In this document: in pieces, positions 18,349 through 27,319 of the stretch | How positions within the stretch are numbered: the first letter of the stretch is position 1 | How the letters are laid out: every line of letters begins with the position of its first letter | Origin: Caballeronia glathei | GTDB lineage: Bacteria > Pseudomonadota > Gammaproteobacteria > Burkholderiales > Burkholderiaceae | Direction of reading: 5' to 3' | Assembly: GCF_000698595.1 (NCBI RefSeq) | Contig: NZ_JFHC01000002.1 | Span: 124,001 to 188,000, forward strand | DNA length: 64,000 nucleotides | Program-made: the position numbers and the translations under genes | The notes under the pieces: generated by a model | The model's input: the letters and a program-made list of their open reading frames with translations, nothing else | What the model was told of the DNA's origin: nothing | Database searches by the model: none

Positions 18349-19566
18349 TCAATCTCGCGCGTCGCGCAGAAAGAGCGCCTGCAGGTCGTTCAGGAAGCGC
18401 TGCCCGAGCGGCGTCGGCGCGATGCGCTCGAAGTCGCGCGTAATGAGTCCGCGGCGTTCCGCTTCGACAAGCGCCGGCTCGATCGAGGACATCGCGAGCC
18501 CCGTTCTCTCGATGAACGCATGCACCGGGAAGCCTTCGACGAGCCGCAGCGTGTTCAGCATGAACTCGAACGGCAGGTCGCGCGGCCCGACTTCGTGCTC
18601 CTCCTGAACGGGGCTGCCGGCAAGCGCCTCGTCCATGTACGTCGACGGATGCTTGTAGCGCGCCTGGCGCACGATTTTCTGCGGGAACGAGAGCTTCGTG
18701 TGCGCGCCCGCGCCGATGCCGAGATAGTCGCCGAAACGCCAGTAGTTCAGGTTGTGCCGGCTCTGGCGATGCGGCTTCGCATACGCCGACACCTCGTAGC
18801 GCTCGTAGCCCGCCTCGCGCGTGCGCTCGTGGATCCATTCCTGCATGTCGGCGGAGGCGTCGTCGTCGGGAACTTGCGGCGGAAACTTCGCGAACAGCGT
18901 GTTCGGCTCGAGCGTCAGGTGATACAGCGACAGATGCGGCGGCGCGAAGCCGATCGCCGTCTCGATGTCGCGGCGGCATTCGTCGAGCGACTGCTGCGGC
19001 AGCGCGAACATCAGGTCGAGATTGAAATTGTCGAAATGGCGCGCGGCGATCTCGACGGCCTTCGCCGCCTGCGTCGAATCGTGGATGCGGCCGAGCGCCT
19101 TCAGATGCCGCTCATTGAAGCTCTGGATTCCGACCGACAGCCGGTTCACGCCGCTCGCGCGAAACTGCGCGAACTTCGCGGTTTCGAACGTGCCGGGGTT
19201 CGCTTCGAGCGTGATCTCGGCGTCGGCGTCGAGCGGCAGGAGGGCGCGCGCGTCGGAGAGCAGGCGGTCGAGCCCTTTTGCGGACAGGAGACTCGGCGTG
19301 CCCCCGCCGATGAACACCGTATGCACCTGCCGTCCCCAGACGAGCGGCAGCGCGCGTTCGAGATCGGCGCGCAGCGCGTCGAGATAGCGGTCCTCGGGGA
19401 AGGAGTCGCCTTTCCACTCGTGCGAGTTGAAATCGCAGTACGGGCACTTGCGCACGCACCACGGAAAGTGGACGTAGAGCGCGAGCGGCGGCAGCGACGT
19501 GAGCCGGATGCTGCCCGGCGACGTGAACGCCTTCACCACGTTGATGGCTTGCGGGCCCGTGCTCAC
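18349..19566 (-). CDS. hemW: Radical SAM heme chaperone HemW
   Basis: The 405-residue radical-SAM protein has its [4Fe-4S] motif as Cys37, Cys41 and Cys44 in HFPWCVRKCPYCDF. FIGGGTPSLL and NRLSVGIQSF follow, as in HemN/HemW. It lacks the fourth Cys of the HemN CxxxCxxCxC motif, which favours the HemW heme-chaperone branch over coproporphyrinogen dehydrogenase. The C-terminal HemN_C region is present. The start is GTG 19566, which overlaps the rdgB stop in GTGA, so translation is likely coupled. It is the third gene of rph-rdgB-hemW. Confidence 0.93.
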   Translation of the reverse strand: MSTGPQAINVVKAFTSPGSIRLTSLPPLALYVHFPWCVRKCPYCDFNSHEWKGDSFPEDRYLDALRADLERALPLVWGRQVHTVFIGGGTPSLLSAKGLDRLLSDARALLPLDADAEITLEANPGTFETAKFAQFRASGVNRLSVGIQSFNERHLKALGRIHDSTQAAKAVEIAARHFDNFNLDLMFALPQQSLDECRRDIETAIGFAPPHLSLYHLTLEPNTLFAKFPPQVPDDDASADMQEWIHERTREAGYERYEVSAYAKPHRQSRHNLNYWRFGDYLGIGAGAHTKLSFPQKIVRQARYKHPSTYMDEALAGSPVQEEHEVGPRDLPFEFMLNTLRLVEGFPVHAFIERTGLAMSSIEPALVEAERRGLITRDFERIAPTPLGQRFLNDLQALFLRDARD

Positions 19567-20183
19567 GCGAACTCCTTCAGGCGTGCCAGAAGCTGCTGCA
19601 GGGCGATCGCCCGGTGGCTGCCGGCGTTCTTGCGCGCGGGGTCGAGTTCGGCGGCGGTGGCGTTCATCGACGGCACGAAGAAGTGCGGGTCGTAGCCGAA
19701 GCCGTTCGCGCCGCGCGGCGCGTCGATGACTTCGCCGTGCCACCGGCCTTCGGCGATCAGCGGTTCGGGGTCGTCGGCGTGACGCACGAGCGCGAGCACG
19801 CAGAAGAAGTACGCGCGGCGGTCGGGCACGCCGGCAAGCTCGGCGACGAGCCGCGCGTTGTTCGCCGCGTCGCTCTTTTCGCCGCCCGCGAGTTGCGCAT
19901 AGCGCGCGGAATACACGCCGGGCGCGCCGCGCAGGGCGCGCACGCACAGGCCGGAGTCGTCCGCGAGCGCAGGCAGGCCGGTTGCCGCCGACGCATGGCG
20001 CGCCTTCGCGAGCGCGTTTTCGACGAACGTCGCGTGCGGCTCCTCCGCTTCGGACACGCCGAGCGCGCCCTGCGCGATCAGTTCGATGCCGGCCGCGCCG
20101 AGCAGCGACGCGAATTCGCGCAGCTTGCCCGCATTGTTCGACGCGAGCACGACGCGTGTCAGGTCATTGCCTTCAGTCACCAT
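19563..20183 (-). CDS. rdgB: dITP/XTP pyrophosphatase (non-canonical purine NTPase)
   Basis: The 206-residue HAM1-family enzyme hydrolyses dITP, ITP and XTP to keep deaminated purines out of nucleic acids. Its N-terminal [14 protein letters not shown] holds the nucleotide-binding motif. [14 protein letters not shown] and [10 protein letters not shown] are the other family signatures. It overlaps rph by 11 bases and is coupled to hemW. Confidence 0.97.
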   Translation of the reverse strand: MVTEGNDLTRVVLASNNAGKLREFASLLGAAGIELIAQGALGVSEAEEPHATFVENALAKARHASAATGLPALADDSGLCVRALRGAPGVYSARYAQLAGGEKSDAANNARLVAELAGVPDRRAYFFCVLALVRHADDPEPLIAEGRWHGEVIDAPRGANGFGYDPHFFVPSMNATAAELDPARKNAGSHRAIALQQLLARLKEFA

Positions 20184-20934
20184 GAAGCTCCAGTGCGGCC
20201 TTCTGCCTGGCGATCAGCGCGTCGATGCCGCTTTGCGCGAGATCGAGCAGCGCGTTCATTTCGGCGCGCGAGAAGGGGACGCCTTCGGCGGTTCCCTGCA
20301 CTTCGACGAAGCCCCCCGCGCCCGTCATGACGACGTTCATGTCGGTGTCGCACTGCGAGTCCTCGTCGTAGTCGAGATCGAGCACCGGCTCGCCTTCGTA
20401 CACGCCGACCGAAATCGCGGCGACGAAGTCGTTGATCGGCGACTCGGCGATGCGGCCCGCTGCGAGCAGCTTCGAGACCGCGTCGTGCGCGGCGACGAAC
20501 GCGCCCGTAATGCTCGCCGTGCGCGTGCCGCCGTCGGCCTGGATCACGTCGCAGTCGATATGCAGCGTGCGCGCGCCGAGCTTGGAGAGATCGAACACGG
20601 AGCGCAGCGCGCGCCCGATCAGGCGCTGGATTTCCTGCGTTCGGCCGGTCTGCTTGCCGCGCGCGGCTTCGCGGTCGCTGCGCGTGTGCGTGGCGCGTGG
20701 CAGCATGCCGTATTCCGCCGTGAGCCAGCCCTGCTCGCGGCCGCGCAGGAATTCGGGCACGCGCTCGGCGACGCTCGCGGTGCAGATCACCTTGGTGTCG
20801 CCGAATTCGACGAGCACCGAGCCCTCGGCATGCTTCGTGTAGTGACGCGTGATGCGCACGTCGCGCAGCTGGTTCGCGCGGCGGCCGCTCGGGCGGTCGA
20901 AGGAAGCGGGCGTAAGCAGGGTGGAGTCGGTCAT
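20173..20934 (-). CDS. rph: Ribonuclease PH
   Basis: This 253-residue phosphorolytic 3'-5' exoribonuclease trims tRNA 3' ends. Family motifs [10 protein letters not shown] near the N-terminus, [18 protein letters not shown] and [19 protein letters not shown] in the catalytic core are present. Start ATG 20934 ([12 protein letters not shown]) suits the family; the longer upstream frame is not conserved. It is the first gene of a three-gene minus-strand operon and is divergent from yicC. Confidence 0.97.
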   Translation of the reverse strand: MTDSTLLTPASFDRPSGRRANQLRDVRITRHYTKHAEGSVLVEFGDTKVICTASVAERVPEFLRGREQGWLTAEYGMLPRATHTRSDREAARGKQTGRTQEIQRLIGRALRSVFDLSKLGARTLHIDCDVIQADGGTRTASITGAFVAAHDAVSKLLAAGRIAESPINDFVAAISVGVYEGEPVLDLDYDEDSQCDTDMNVVMTGAGGFVEVQGTAEGVPFSRAEMNALLDLAQSGIDALIARQKAALELHGD

Positions 20935-21039
20935 GGATGGCGGGAGAAGTAGGGGTCGGAGAGCAAGAACGCGCGAAGCGCGGCGCAACTGGTGATTTTA
21001 TCGTCAATCGCGCCCGCCGTTCTGCGGGCCACACAAGCG

Positions 21040-21067
21040 GTACCGGCAACACCGGTGACACCGGTAC
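21040..21067. repeat. Inverted repeat in the rph/yicC divergent region
   Basis: GTACCGG at 21040-21046 and CCGGTAC at 21061-21067 are inverted arms. They enclose CACCGGTG, itself a palindrome. The same block can be read as three roughly nine-base CCGG-led units. It may be an operator or a small cruciform; function unknown. Confidence 0.5.
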
Positions 21068-21221
21068 GCCCTACGCGTTTCGGCAAGCCGCGGCGGTAAA
21101 AATGGGATAATGTGCCCTTCCTCGCCTGGCCAACATCGCGTGCTCAATCCATGCACGGACACAGCCGGGCGCTCGTTGCAAACCGGCCTTCGTTCCGAAG
21201 GCCCACACCGCGAGACGTACC

Positions 21222-22154
21222 ATGATCTACAGCATGACAGGCTATGCCAGCGCGACGCGCGAAGTGGCGGCGGACGGCGCGGGACCCAATGCGTCCGGCG
21301 TCGGCGTATCGGTGGAGTTGCGCACGGTGAATTCGCGCTTTCTCGACCTCAATTTCCGCATGCCCGAAGACGTGCGCGCCTGCGAGCCGCATTTCCGCGA
21401 AATGCTGATGACGAAGCTCTCGCGCGGCAAGGTGGATATCCGCATCAACCTGAACCGCGCGGAACAGACGGCGACGGCCGGCGCGCTCAACCGCGATGCG
21501 CTTTCGCAGCTCGCCGCGCTGGAACGATCGGTGCTGGAGATTTTTCCTGAAGCCGAACGCATGCGCACCGGCGAAATCCTGCGCTGGCCCGGCATTCTGG
21601 CCGAGGGCGGCGTGTCGCCGGAGTCGCTGCGCGAAGCGGTGCTGGCGTGCGGCAAGCAGGCAATCGCCGATCTCATCGACGTGCGCGCGCGCGAAGGCGC
21701 AGCGCTCGCGGCCGTGCTGATCAACAACGTGACGGAGATGGAAGCGATCGTCGCGCGCATCACGCCGCTCGTGCCGGAACTGATCGCGAAGCACCAGCAG
21801 AAGATCGTCGAGCGGCTGCAGGACGCGCTCGGCATCGCCGCGCCGGAAGGCACGCCGACCAGCTTGCCGCGCGAGGAGATCGCGGAGCGCATTCGCCAGG
21901 AAGTGACGATCTACGGCATCCGCATCGATATCGCGGAAGAGCTGCAGCGGCTCACCGCCCACCTCTCCGAGACGCGCCATGTGCTCCAAAAGGGCGGCAA
22001 GGTCGGCAAGCGGCTCGATTTCATGATGCAGGAGCTGAACCGCGAGGCGAACACGCTCGGCTCGAAGGCGGCTGCGAAGGAACTCGCCGACGCCTCGATG
22101 ACGCTCAAGCTGCTGATCGAGCAGATGCGCGAGCAAGTACAGAACCTGGAGTGA
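21222..22154 (+). CDS. YicC-family endoribonuclease
   Basis: The 310-residue protein begins with the invariant [10 protein letters not shown] and has the YicC N-terminal domain up to about residue 170. The DUF1732 C-terminal domain contains [20 protein letters not shown]. YicC proteins are reported as endoribonucleases that act on small RNAs. It is the first gene of yicC-gmk-rpoZ-spoT; GATAAT at 21102-21107 is a plausible -10 element. Confidence 0.95.
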   Translation: MIYSMTGYASATREVAADGAGPNASGVGVSVELRTVNSRFLDLNFRMPEDVRACEPHFREMLMTKLSRGKVDIRINLNRAEQTATAGALNRDALSQLAALERSVLEIFPEAERMRTGEILRWPGILAEGGVSPESLREAVLACGKQAIADLIDVRAREGAALAAVLINNVTEMEAIVARITPLVPELIAKHQQKIVERLQDALGIAAPEGTPTSLPREEIAERIRQEVTIYGIRIDIAEELQRLTAHLSETRHVLQKGGKVGKRLDFMMQELNREANTLGSKAAAKELADASMTLKLLIEQMREQVQNLE

Positions 22155-22161
22155 CGCTGCA

Positions 22162-22839
22162 ATGACCACCACGACGCACGGTACGCATCTCAGCGCCTAC
22201 ACCGGTATCTATCCGGGCAATCTCTTCATGGTCGTCGCGCCCTCGGGCGCCGGCAAGTCGACGCTTGTCAACGCGCTTCTCGCGCAGGACCAGGCGATCC
22301 GCCTGTCGGTGTCGTACACGACGCGCGCGCCCCGTCCGAAAGACCAGAACGGCGTGCAGTATCACTTCGTGTCGGTCGACGAATTCATGGAGCGGCACGC
22401 GAAGGGCGAATTCCTCGAAAGCGCGGAAGTGCACGGCAATTACTACGCGACCTCGCGCGTGTGGATCGAGGAGCAGATGAAAAGCGGCCACGACGTGCTG
22501 CTCGAAATCGACTGGCAGGGCGCGCAGCAGGTCAAGAAGCGGTTCAGGAACGCGGTCGAGATCTTCATTCTGCCGCCGTCGCTCGACGCGCTCGAAGACC
22601 GCCTGAAAAAGCGCGGCCAGGACCCGCAGAACGTGATCGTGCGGCGCCTGCTCGCGGCCGGCAGCGAGATGGCGCACGCGCCGGAAGCGGAATACGTGGT
22701 GATCAACGAGAATTTCGAGCGCGCGCTCGCGGAACTGCAGTGCCTCGTCAAGGCGACGCGCCTTCGCTTCGGCTCGCAATACGCCCGCCACACGCAGCTT
22801 TTCGTGGAACTGGGGATTCACACGCCGCACGCCTCGTGA
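22162..22839 (+). CDS. gmk: Guanylate kinase
   Basis: The 225-residue enzyme phosphorylates GMP to GDP. The P-loop [13 protein letters not shown] is at about residues 24-36, and the GMP-binding region [11 protein letters not shown] follows. Later conserved stretches are [10 protein letters not shown] and [13 protein letters not shown]. It starts eight bases after yicC. Confidence 0.98.
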   Translation: MTTTTHGTHLSAYTGIYPGNLFMVVAPSGAGKSTLVNALLAQDQAIRLSVSYTTRAPRPKDQNGVQYHFVSVDEFMERHAKGEFLESAEVHGNYYATSRVWIEEQMKSGHDVLLEIDWQGAQQVKKRFRNAVEIFILPPSLDALEDRLKKRGQDPQNVIVRRLLAAGSEMAHAPEAEYVVINENFERALAELQCLVKATRLRFGSQYARHTQLFVELGIHTPHAS

Positions 22840-22896
22840 TCAGGGCATTCTGGTCACATAAGGTAGAATGAAGAACATATCCAGAAGGAAACAAAC

Positions 22897-23100
22897 ATGG
22901 CCCGCATCACCGTAGAAGACTGTCTTAAACAGATCCCGAACCGTTTCGAGCTGGCGCTCGCGGCGACCTATCGCGCACGTCAGCTTGCTCAGGGTCATAC
23001 GCCGAAGATCGAGAGCCGCGACAAGCCGACCGTCGTCGCGCTGCGCGAGATCGCCGCCGGCCAGGTCGGGGTGGAAATGCTGAAGAAGGTGCCTGTCTGA
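22897..23100 (+). CDS. rpoZ: RNA polymerase omega subunit
   Basis: The 67-residue protein [20 protein letters not shown] is a complete omega subunit, which helps assemble RNA polymerase and takes part in ppGpp binding. AGAAGGAA precedes the start. A TAGAAT at 22864-22869 is a possible internal promoter before rpoZ-spoT. Confidence 0.99.
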
Positions 23101-23222
23101 GGCGCTGTTTCGTTTTTGGCTGCCGCCATTGTTGTCGTCGGCCGTTTTTGGCAGTAGCTGGCATGTAGTTGGCAGATTTTTCGCAACCCGGCGCGCCCGC
23201 GTCATCCACTACGGAGGCGAAC

Positions 23223-25607
23223 ATGAGTCAGACACCGTTGCCCGTCTCCGTCGACGCGGATAGCGACGCCGATCACGAGCTGAACCACGATTCGAGCCGT
23301 CCGGCGGCGGCTCGCAAGTACATCGACGCGGTCCTCGAACAGTCGTTCCGCCATCTGTTCGGGCCGACCGCCACGCCTGAGCAGCCCCGCAAGCACGACG
23401 TCGTTTCCATCGCGAAACTCACGAATGCGCTTGCGTCCTATCTCTCCCCGGAAGAGATCAAGGAAGTCAAGGCGGCTTTCCATTTCAGCGACGAAGCCCA
23501 TCTCGGCCAGTACCGGCAGAGCGGCGAGCCGTACATCACGCATCCGGTCGCCGTCGCGGAGATCTGCGCGGGCTGGAAGCTCGACGCGCAGTCGATCATG
23601 GCCGCGCTCCTGCACGACGTGATCGAGGATCAGGGCGTGACCAAGGCCGAGATCGCGGAGCGCTTCGGCGCGAAGGTCGCGGAACTGGTCGACGGGTTGT
23701 CGAAGCTGGACAAGATGGAGTTTCGCAACCGCGAGGAAGCGCAGGCGGAAAACTTCCGCAAAATGCTGCTTGCGATGGCGCGCGATGTGCGCGTGATCCT
23801 CGTCAAGCTCGCCGACCGGCTGCACAACATGCGCACGCTCGGTGCGGTGCCGTCGGAGAAGCGGCGGCGCGTGGCGCGCGAAACCATCGACATTTATGCG
23901 CCAATCGCGCACCGGCTCGGACTGAACAATACCTATCGCGAGCTGCAGGACCTGAGCTTCGCGAACTTCAATCCGAATCGCTACGCCACGCTCGAAAAGG
24001 CGGTGAAGGCGGCGCGTGGCAACCGGCGCGAGGTGGTCGGCAAGATTCTCGAAGCCGTGCAGCGCACCATCGCCGATGCGAAGATCACGGCCGAAGTCAC
24101 GGGCCGCGAAAAAACCATCTACAGCATCTACAAGAAGATGCGCGACAAGCAGCTGTCGTTCTCGCAGGTGCTCGACGTGTACGGTTTTCGCGTGGTGGTG
24201 GACAGCGCGCTCGAATGCTATACGTGCATCGGCGCGTTGCATGCGCTCTACAAGCCGGTGCCGGGCAAGTTCAAGGACTACATCGCGATTCCCAAGGTGA
24301 ACGGCTATCAGTCGTTGCACACCACGCTCGTGGGTCCGTTCGGCGCGCCGATCGAGTTCCAGATCCGCACGCGCAAGATGCACGAGATCGCGGAGGCGGG
24401 CGTCGCCGCGCACTGGCTGTACAAGAACGGCGGCGCGGACCTGAACGACGTGCAAAAGCGCGCGCACCAGTGGCTGAAGTCGCTGCTCGACATTCAGAGC
24501 GAAGCGGGCGACTCGAGCGAATTCCTCGAACACGTCAAGATCGACCTGTTTCCGGACGCCGTCTACGTATTCACGCCGAAGTCGAAGATCATGCCGCTGC
24601 CGCGCGGCGCCACGGCGCTCGACTTCGCGTATTCGATCCACAGCGACCTGGGCAACCAGTGCGTCGCGGTGAAGATCAACAACGAGCTGCTGCCGCTACG
24701 CACCGAGCTGAAGAGCGGCGACATCGTCGAGGTGATCACCGCGCCGTATTCGAAGCCGAATCCCGCGTGGCTCGGCTTCGTGCGCACGGGCAAGGCGCGC
24801 TCCGCCATTCGGCACTATCTGAAGACGATGCGGCTGAACGAGTCGGTCCAGCTCGGTGAGCGGCTCGTCGATCAGAGCCTCAAGGGCTATGGGCTGGCGC
24901 TGTCCGAAGTCACGCCGGAAGTGTGGGAAAAGCTCGTGCAGTGGACCGGCAACAAGACGCGCCAGGAGATTTTCGCCGACATCGGCCTTGGCCGGCGCGT
25001 CGCGGCGGTGATGGCGAAGCGCATCGAAGTGTTGATGAACGGTCGCGACGACGACGATTCCCCGCGCGAGCACTACACCACGAATACGGCGCCGCCGGTC
25101 GTCATCACGGGCACGGAGGGCATGTCGGTGCAGCTGTCCGCGTGCTGCCGCCCGATTCCCGGCGACGACATCATGGGCTACATCGGCATCGGCCTCGGCA
25201 TGGCGATCCATACCACCGACTGCCGCGTCGCGCAGCGCATCCACCGGCGCGATCCGGGCCGCTGGATCGACGTCGCGTGGGCGCCGCAGCCCGGGCGCCT
25301 GTTCGACGTCGCCGTCAAGGTGCTCGTCAAGAACACGAAGGGCGTGTTCGCCCGCGTCGCCGCCGACATCACGTCGGCCGACGCCAACATCGTCCACATC
25401 GCGATGGACGAGGATCCGCTGCAGGAAGCGACGCTCCTGCGCTTCGTGATCCAGGTCAGCGACCGCGTGCATCTCGCAAACGTGATGCGCCGCGTGCGGA
25501 CCAATCCGGACGTGATGCGCATCGCGCGCGAGCGTCCGAGCGACGAGCCGCATCATCGCAACCAGGAAGGCGGCATGCGCATCGACCGCGAGCGCGCGGA
25601 TTACTGA
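23223..25607 (+). CDS. spoT: Bifunctional (p)ppGpp synthetase/hydrolase, RelA/SpoT family
   Basis: The 794-residue long RSH protein makes and degrades the alarmone (p)ppGpp. The HD hydrolase domain is at about residues 105-255, with HPVAVAEICAGW and the metal motif LLHDVIEDQGV intact, so hydrolase activity is expected. The synthetase domain spans about 290-410 with VTGREKTIYSIYKKM and IAIPKVNGYQSLHTT. A TGS domain (about 440-500) and a C-terminal ACT domain (about 705-775) follow. ATG 23223 has GGAGG upstream, so the longer frame from 23169 was trimmed. Confidence 0.97.
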   Translation: MSQTPLPVSVDADSDADHELNHDSSRPAAARKYIDAVLEQSFRHLFGPTATPEQPRKHDVVSIAKLTNALASYLSPEEIKEVKAAFHFSDEAHLGQYRQSGEPYITHPVAVAEICAGWKLDAQSIMAALLHDVIEDQGVTKAEIAERFGAKVAELVDGLSKLDKMEFRNREEAQAENFRKMLLAMARDVRVILVKLADRLHNMRTLGAVPSEKRRRVARETIDIYAPIAHRLGLNNTYRELQDLSFANFNPNRYATLEKAVKAARGNRREVVGKILEAVQRTIADAKITAEVTGREKTIYSIYKKMRDKQLSFSQVLDVYGFRVVVDSALECYTCIGALHALYKPVPGKFKDYIAIPKVNGYQSLHTTLVGPFGAPIEFQIRTRKMHEIAEAGVAAHWLYKNGGADLNDVQKRAHQWLKSLLDIQSEAGDSSEFLEHVKIDLFPDAVYVFTPKSKIMPLPRGATALDFAYSIHSDLGNQCVAVKINNELLPLRTELKSGDIVEVITAPYSKPNPAWLGFVRTGKARSAIRHYLKTMRLNESVQLGERLVDQSLKGYGLALSEVTPEVWEKLVQWTGNKTRQEIFADIGLGRRVAAVMAKRIEVLMNGRDDDDSPREHYTTNTAPPVVITGTEGMSVQLSACCRPIPGDDIMGYIGIGLGMAIHTTDCRVAQRIHRRDPGRWIDVAWAPQPGRLFDVAVKVLVKNTKGVFARVAADITSADANIVHIAMDEDPLQEATLLRFVIQVSDRVHLANVMRRVRTNPDVMRIARERPSDEPHHRNQEGGMRIDRERADY

Positions 25608-25697
25608 CGTCGCCTGGAGTGGTTGCCGTGTCCGGAGCGCCGGGCACTGGAACGTAACGTGCATGCCCGTATCCGACGACGTCACGAGGGGCACACC

Positions 25698-26189
25698 ATG
25701 AACACATCCGATCTCGAAGGCGCCGCGCTCGATTACTGGGTGGCGCGCGGCCTGCACGAATTCGTGCGCGAAATTCACTTCACCGACAGCGGCGAAACGC
25801 TCTCGATCCGCGGCAACGACCGGGGCAAGCCGTGGGACGGGCGCTTCTTGCCGTCGACGTCCTGGGAGGCGGCTTCCGTCGTTCTCGAGCGCGCGTGCCG
25901 GCTCGAAATGAGCGATCACGGACGCGGCGAAGTCGTCTGCGAGGCGACCTTCGGCCGGGAGGGCAAGCCGGTGGAGGGGCGGGGCGCGTCGCTCAGGCTC
26001 GCGTTGCTGCGCTCGTTCGTGCGGCACACGTTCGGCGACACCGTCGACGACGATTTCCTGCGCCGCCCGCAGACCTTGCTCGGCGCGCGGGCGGAGGCGA
26101 TCGGGGAGCAGAGCGCGGTGGCGTCGGTGGAGGACATTCCCGCGCCCGACGGGCGCATCGGCGATATCGGGTCGGCGCCGCGCCAGTAG
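25698..26189 (+). CDS. DUF2591 / NinX-like protein
   Basis: The 163-residue protein contains ALDYWVARGL near its start, the hallmark of the phage NinX/DUF2591 family. WDGRFLPSTSWEAASVVLER and LRLALLRSFVRHTFGD follow, as in those proteins. The family is common in phages and in bacterial chromosomes, and its function is unknown. No other phage gene or integrase is near, although two tRNA-Arg genes, frequent integration targets, lie immediately downstream. This could be a domesticated phage gene. Confidence 0.6.
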   Translation: MNTSDLEGAALDYWVARGLHEFVREIHFTDSGETLSIRGNDRGKPWDGRFLPSTSWEAASVVLERACRLEMSDHGRGEVVCEATFGREGKPVEGRGASLRLALLRSFVRHTFGDTVDDDFLRRPQTLLGARAEAIGEQSAVASVEDIPAPDGRIGDIGSAPRQ

Positions 26190-26237
26190 GTGAAAGGCCG
26201 GGTGGAAAAGGGCGCAGACAAGGGACGCGGGCAAAAC

Positions 26238-26266
26238 AAAAAGGGCCTTCCGGATGGAAGGCCCTT
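26238..26266 (-). terminator. Rho-independent terminator of the tRNA-Arg unit
   Basis: On the minus strand AAGGGCCTTCC pairs with GGAAGGCCCTT, loop ATCC, followed by a run of T. It lies just past the distal tRNA-Arg gene. Confidence 0.9.
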
Positions 26267-26273
26267 CGAAGGG

Positions 26274-26350
26274 TGGCGCGGCTGGCAGGATTCGAACCCA
26301 CGACCCCTTGGTTCGTAGCCAAGTACTCTATCCAACTGAGCTACAGCCGC
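26274..26350 (-). tRNA. tRNA-Arg (anticodon ACG), discriminator G
   Basis: The 77-base gene includes CCA. The acceptor GCGGCTG pairs with CAGCCGC. The anticodon arm CTTGG-CTACGAA-CCAAG carries ACG, which reads CGU and, after A34 to inosine editing, CGC and CGA. The base before CCA is G. The sequence of positions 1-72 is the same as the copy at 26473-26549. Confidence 0.97.
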
Positions 26351-26472
26351 ACGCAAAACCGATACTTCTTTGTGACTTCACCGCGCTAATGGTTAAACGC
26401 GTTTTGTTGCTTTCGTGCTTCCCGGTTCCTTCGGGTTCCCTCGGGTTCCATAAGGAAGACGATTTGAATAAG

Positions 26473-26549
26473 TGGTGCGGCTGGCAGGATTCGAACCCAC
26501 GACCCCTTGGTTCGTAGCCAAGTACTCTATCCAACTGAGCTACAGCCGC
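26473..26549 (-). tRNA. tRNA-Arg (anticodon ACG), discriminator A
   Basis: This is the promoter-proximal copy of the pair. It is identical to the other copy except that the base before CCA is A. The spacing between the genes is 122 bases, and a TATAAT lies just upstream, so both copies are probably transcribed together. Confidence 0.97.
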
Positions 26550-26562
26550 ACGCAGAAGCGAG

Positions 26563-26591
26563 ATTATAGCGAAGGCTATCTGAAAAAGGAA
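26563..26591 (-). promoter_or_regulatory. Promoter of the tRNA-Arg pair
   Basis: A perfect minus-strand TATAAT occupies 26563-26568, 14 bases before the mature tRNA 5' end. The -35 position (26586-26591) reads TCCTTT, which is a poor match. The -10 call is firm; the -35 is not. Confidence 0.6.
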
Positions 26592-26688
26592 GGGCTGAAG
26601 GGGATTTTATCGGCTGCGAGCGGCCTTCGTGTTACCTTGTATGTAAGCGATCCTGCTTCTCTACAGGCATTTTTGAGTGGTTTGCACC

Positions 26689-27246
26689 ATGAACAAAGCA
26701 TTTGTCAAAGAGTCCGACGAGTCCGACGACGATCTCGATATCGCCCAGCCGGATGTGCCCGCCGGTACCAAAAACTACATCACGCCGGCGGGTCACCAGC
26801 GCCTGCGCGACGAACTGCTGCATCTGCTCGACGAGGAGCGCCCGGAGGTCGTGAAACTGCTGTCGTGGGCGGCGTCGAATGGCGACCGCTCGGAGAACGG
26901 CGACTATATCTACGGCAAGCGGCGTCTGCGCGAGATCGACCGGCGCATCCGCTTTCTCACGAAACGGCTCGACCTGGCGGAAGTCGTCGACAGCAGCAGG
27001 CAGGAGAATGTCGATCAGGTTTTCTTCGGCGCGACGGTCGACTATGCAGGCGACGACGGCGAAGAGCATACGGTGACGATCGTCGGCGTCGACGAAGTGG
27101 ATCTGGACCACGGGCGCGTCAGCTGGATCTCGCCGATCGCGCGCGCGCTGCTGAAGGCGAAAATCGGCGACACAGTGGCCTTGCACACGCCGGCGGGCGT
27201 CCAGCAGATCGATATCCTCGACGTGCGCTATCCGGCCAAGGCCTAG
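26689..27246 (+). CDS. greB: Transcription elongation factor GreB
   Basis: The 185-residue factor rescues backtracked RNA polymerase. It has the N-terminal coiled-coil at about residues 30-95 with ITPAGHQRLRDEL and the acidic tip SNGDRSENGDYIYGKRRL. The FKBP-like C-terminal domain contains GATVDYAGDDGEE and SPIARALLKAKIGD. The YIYGKRRLREIDRR stretch is typical of GreB and not GreA. An acidic N-terminal tail (DESDDDLD) is an added feature. ATG 26689 is used instead of GTG-type starts upstream. Confidence 0.96.
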   Translation: MNKAFVKESDESDDDLDIAQPDVPAGTKNYITPAGHQRLRDELLHLLDEERPEVVKLLSWAASNGDRSENGDYIYGKRRLREIDRRIRFLTKRLDLAEVVDSSRQENVDQVFFGATVDYAGDDGEEHTVTIVGVDEVDLDHGRVSWISPIARALLKAKIGDTVALHTPAGVQQIDILDVRYPAKA

Positions 27247-27270
27247 CGTCCGCTGGAACGGGGCGCAAAA

Positions 27271-27296
27271 AAAGGCGCCGCAAGCGGCGCCTTTTG
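27271..27296. terminator. Bidirectional terminator between greB and porin
   Basis: AAAGGCGCCGC pairs with GCGGCGCCTTT with a two-base loop centre and A/T runs on both sides. It serves two convergent genes. Confidence 0.88.
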
Positions 27297-27319
27297 TACA
27301 ACGGTACTGCTCGTGCGGC

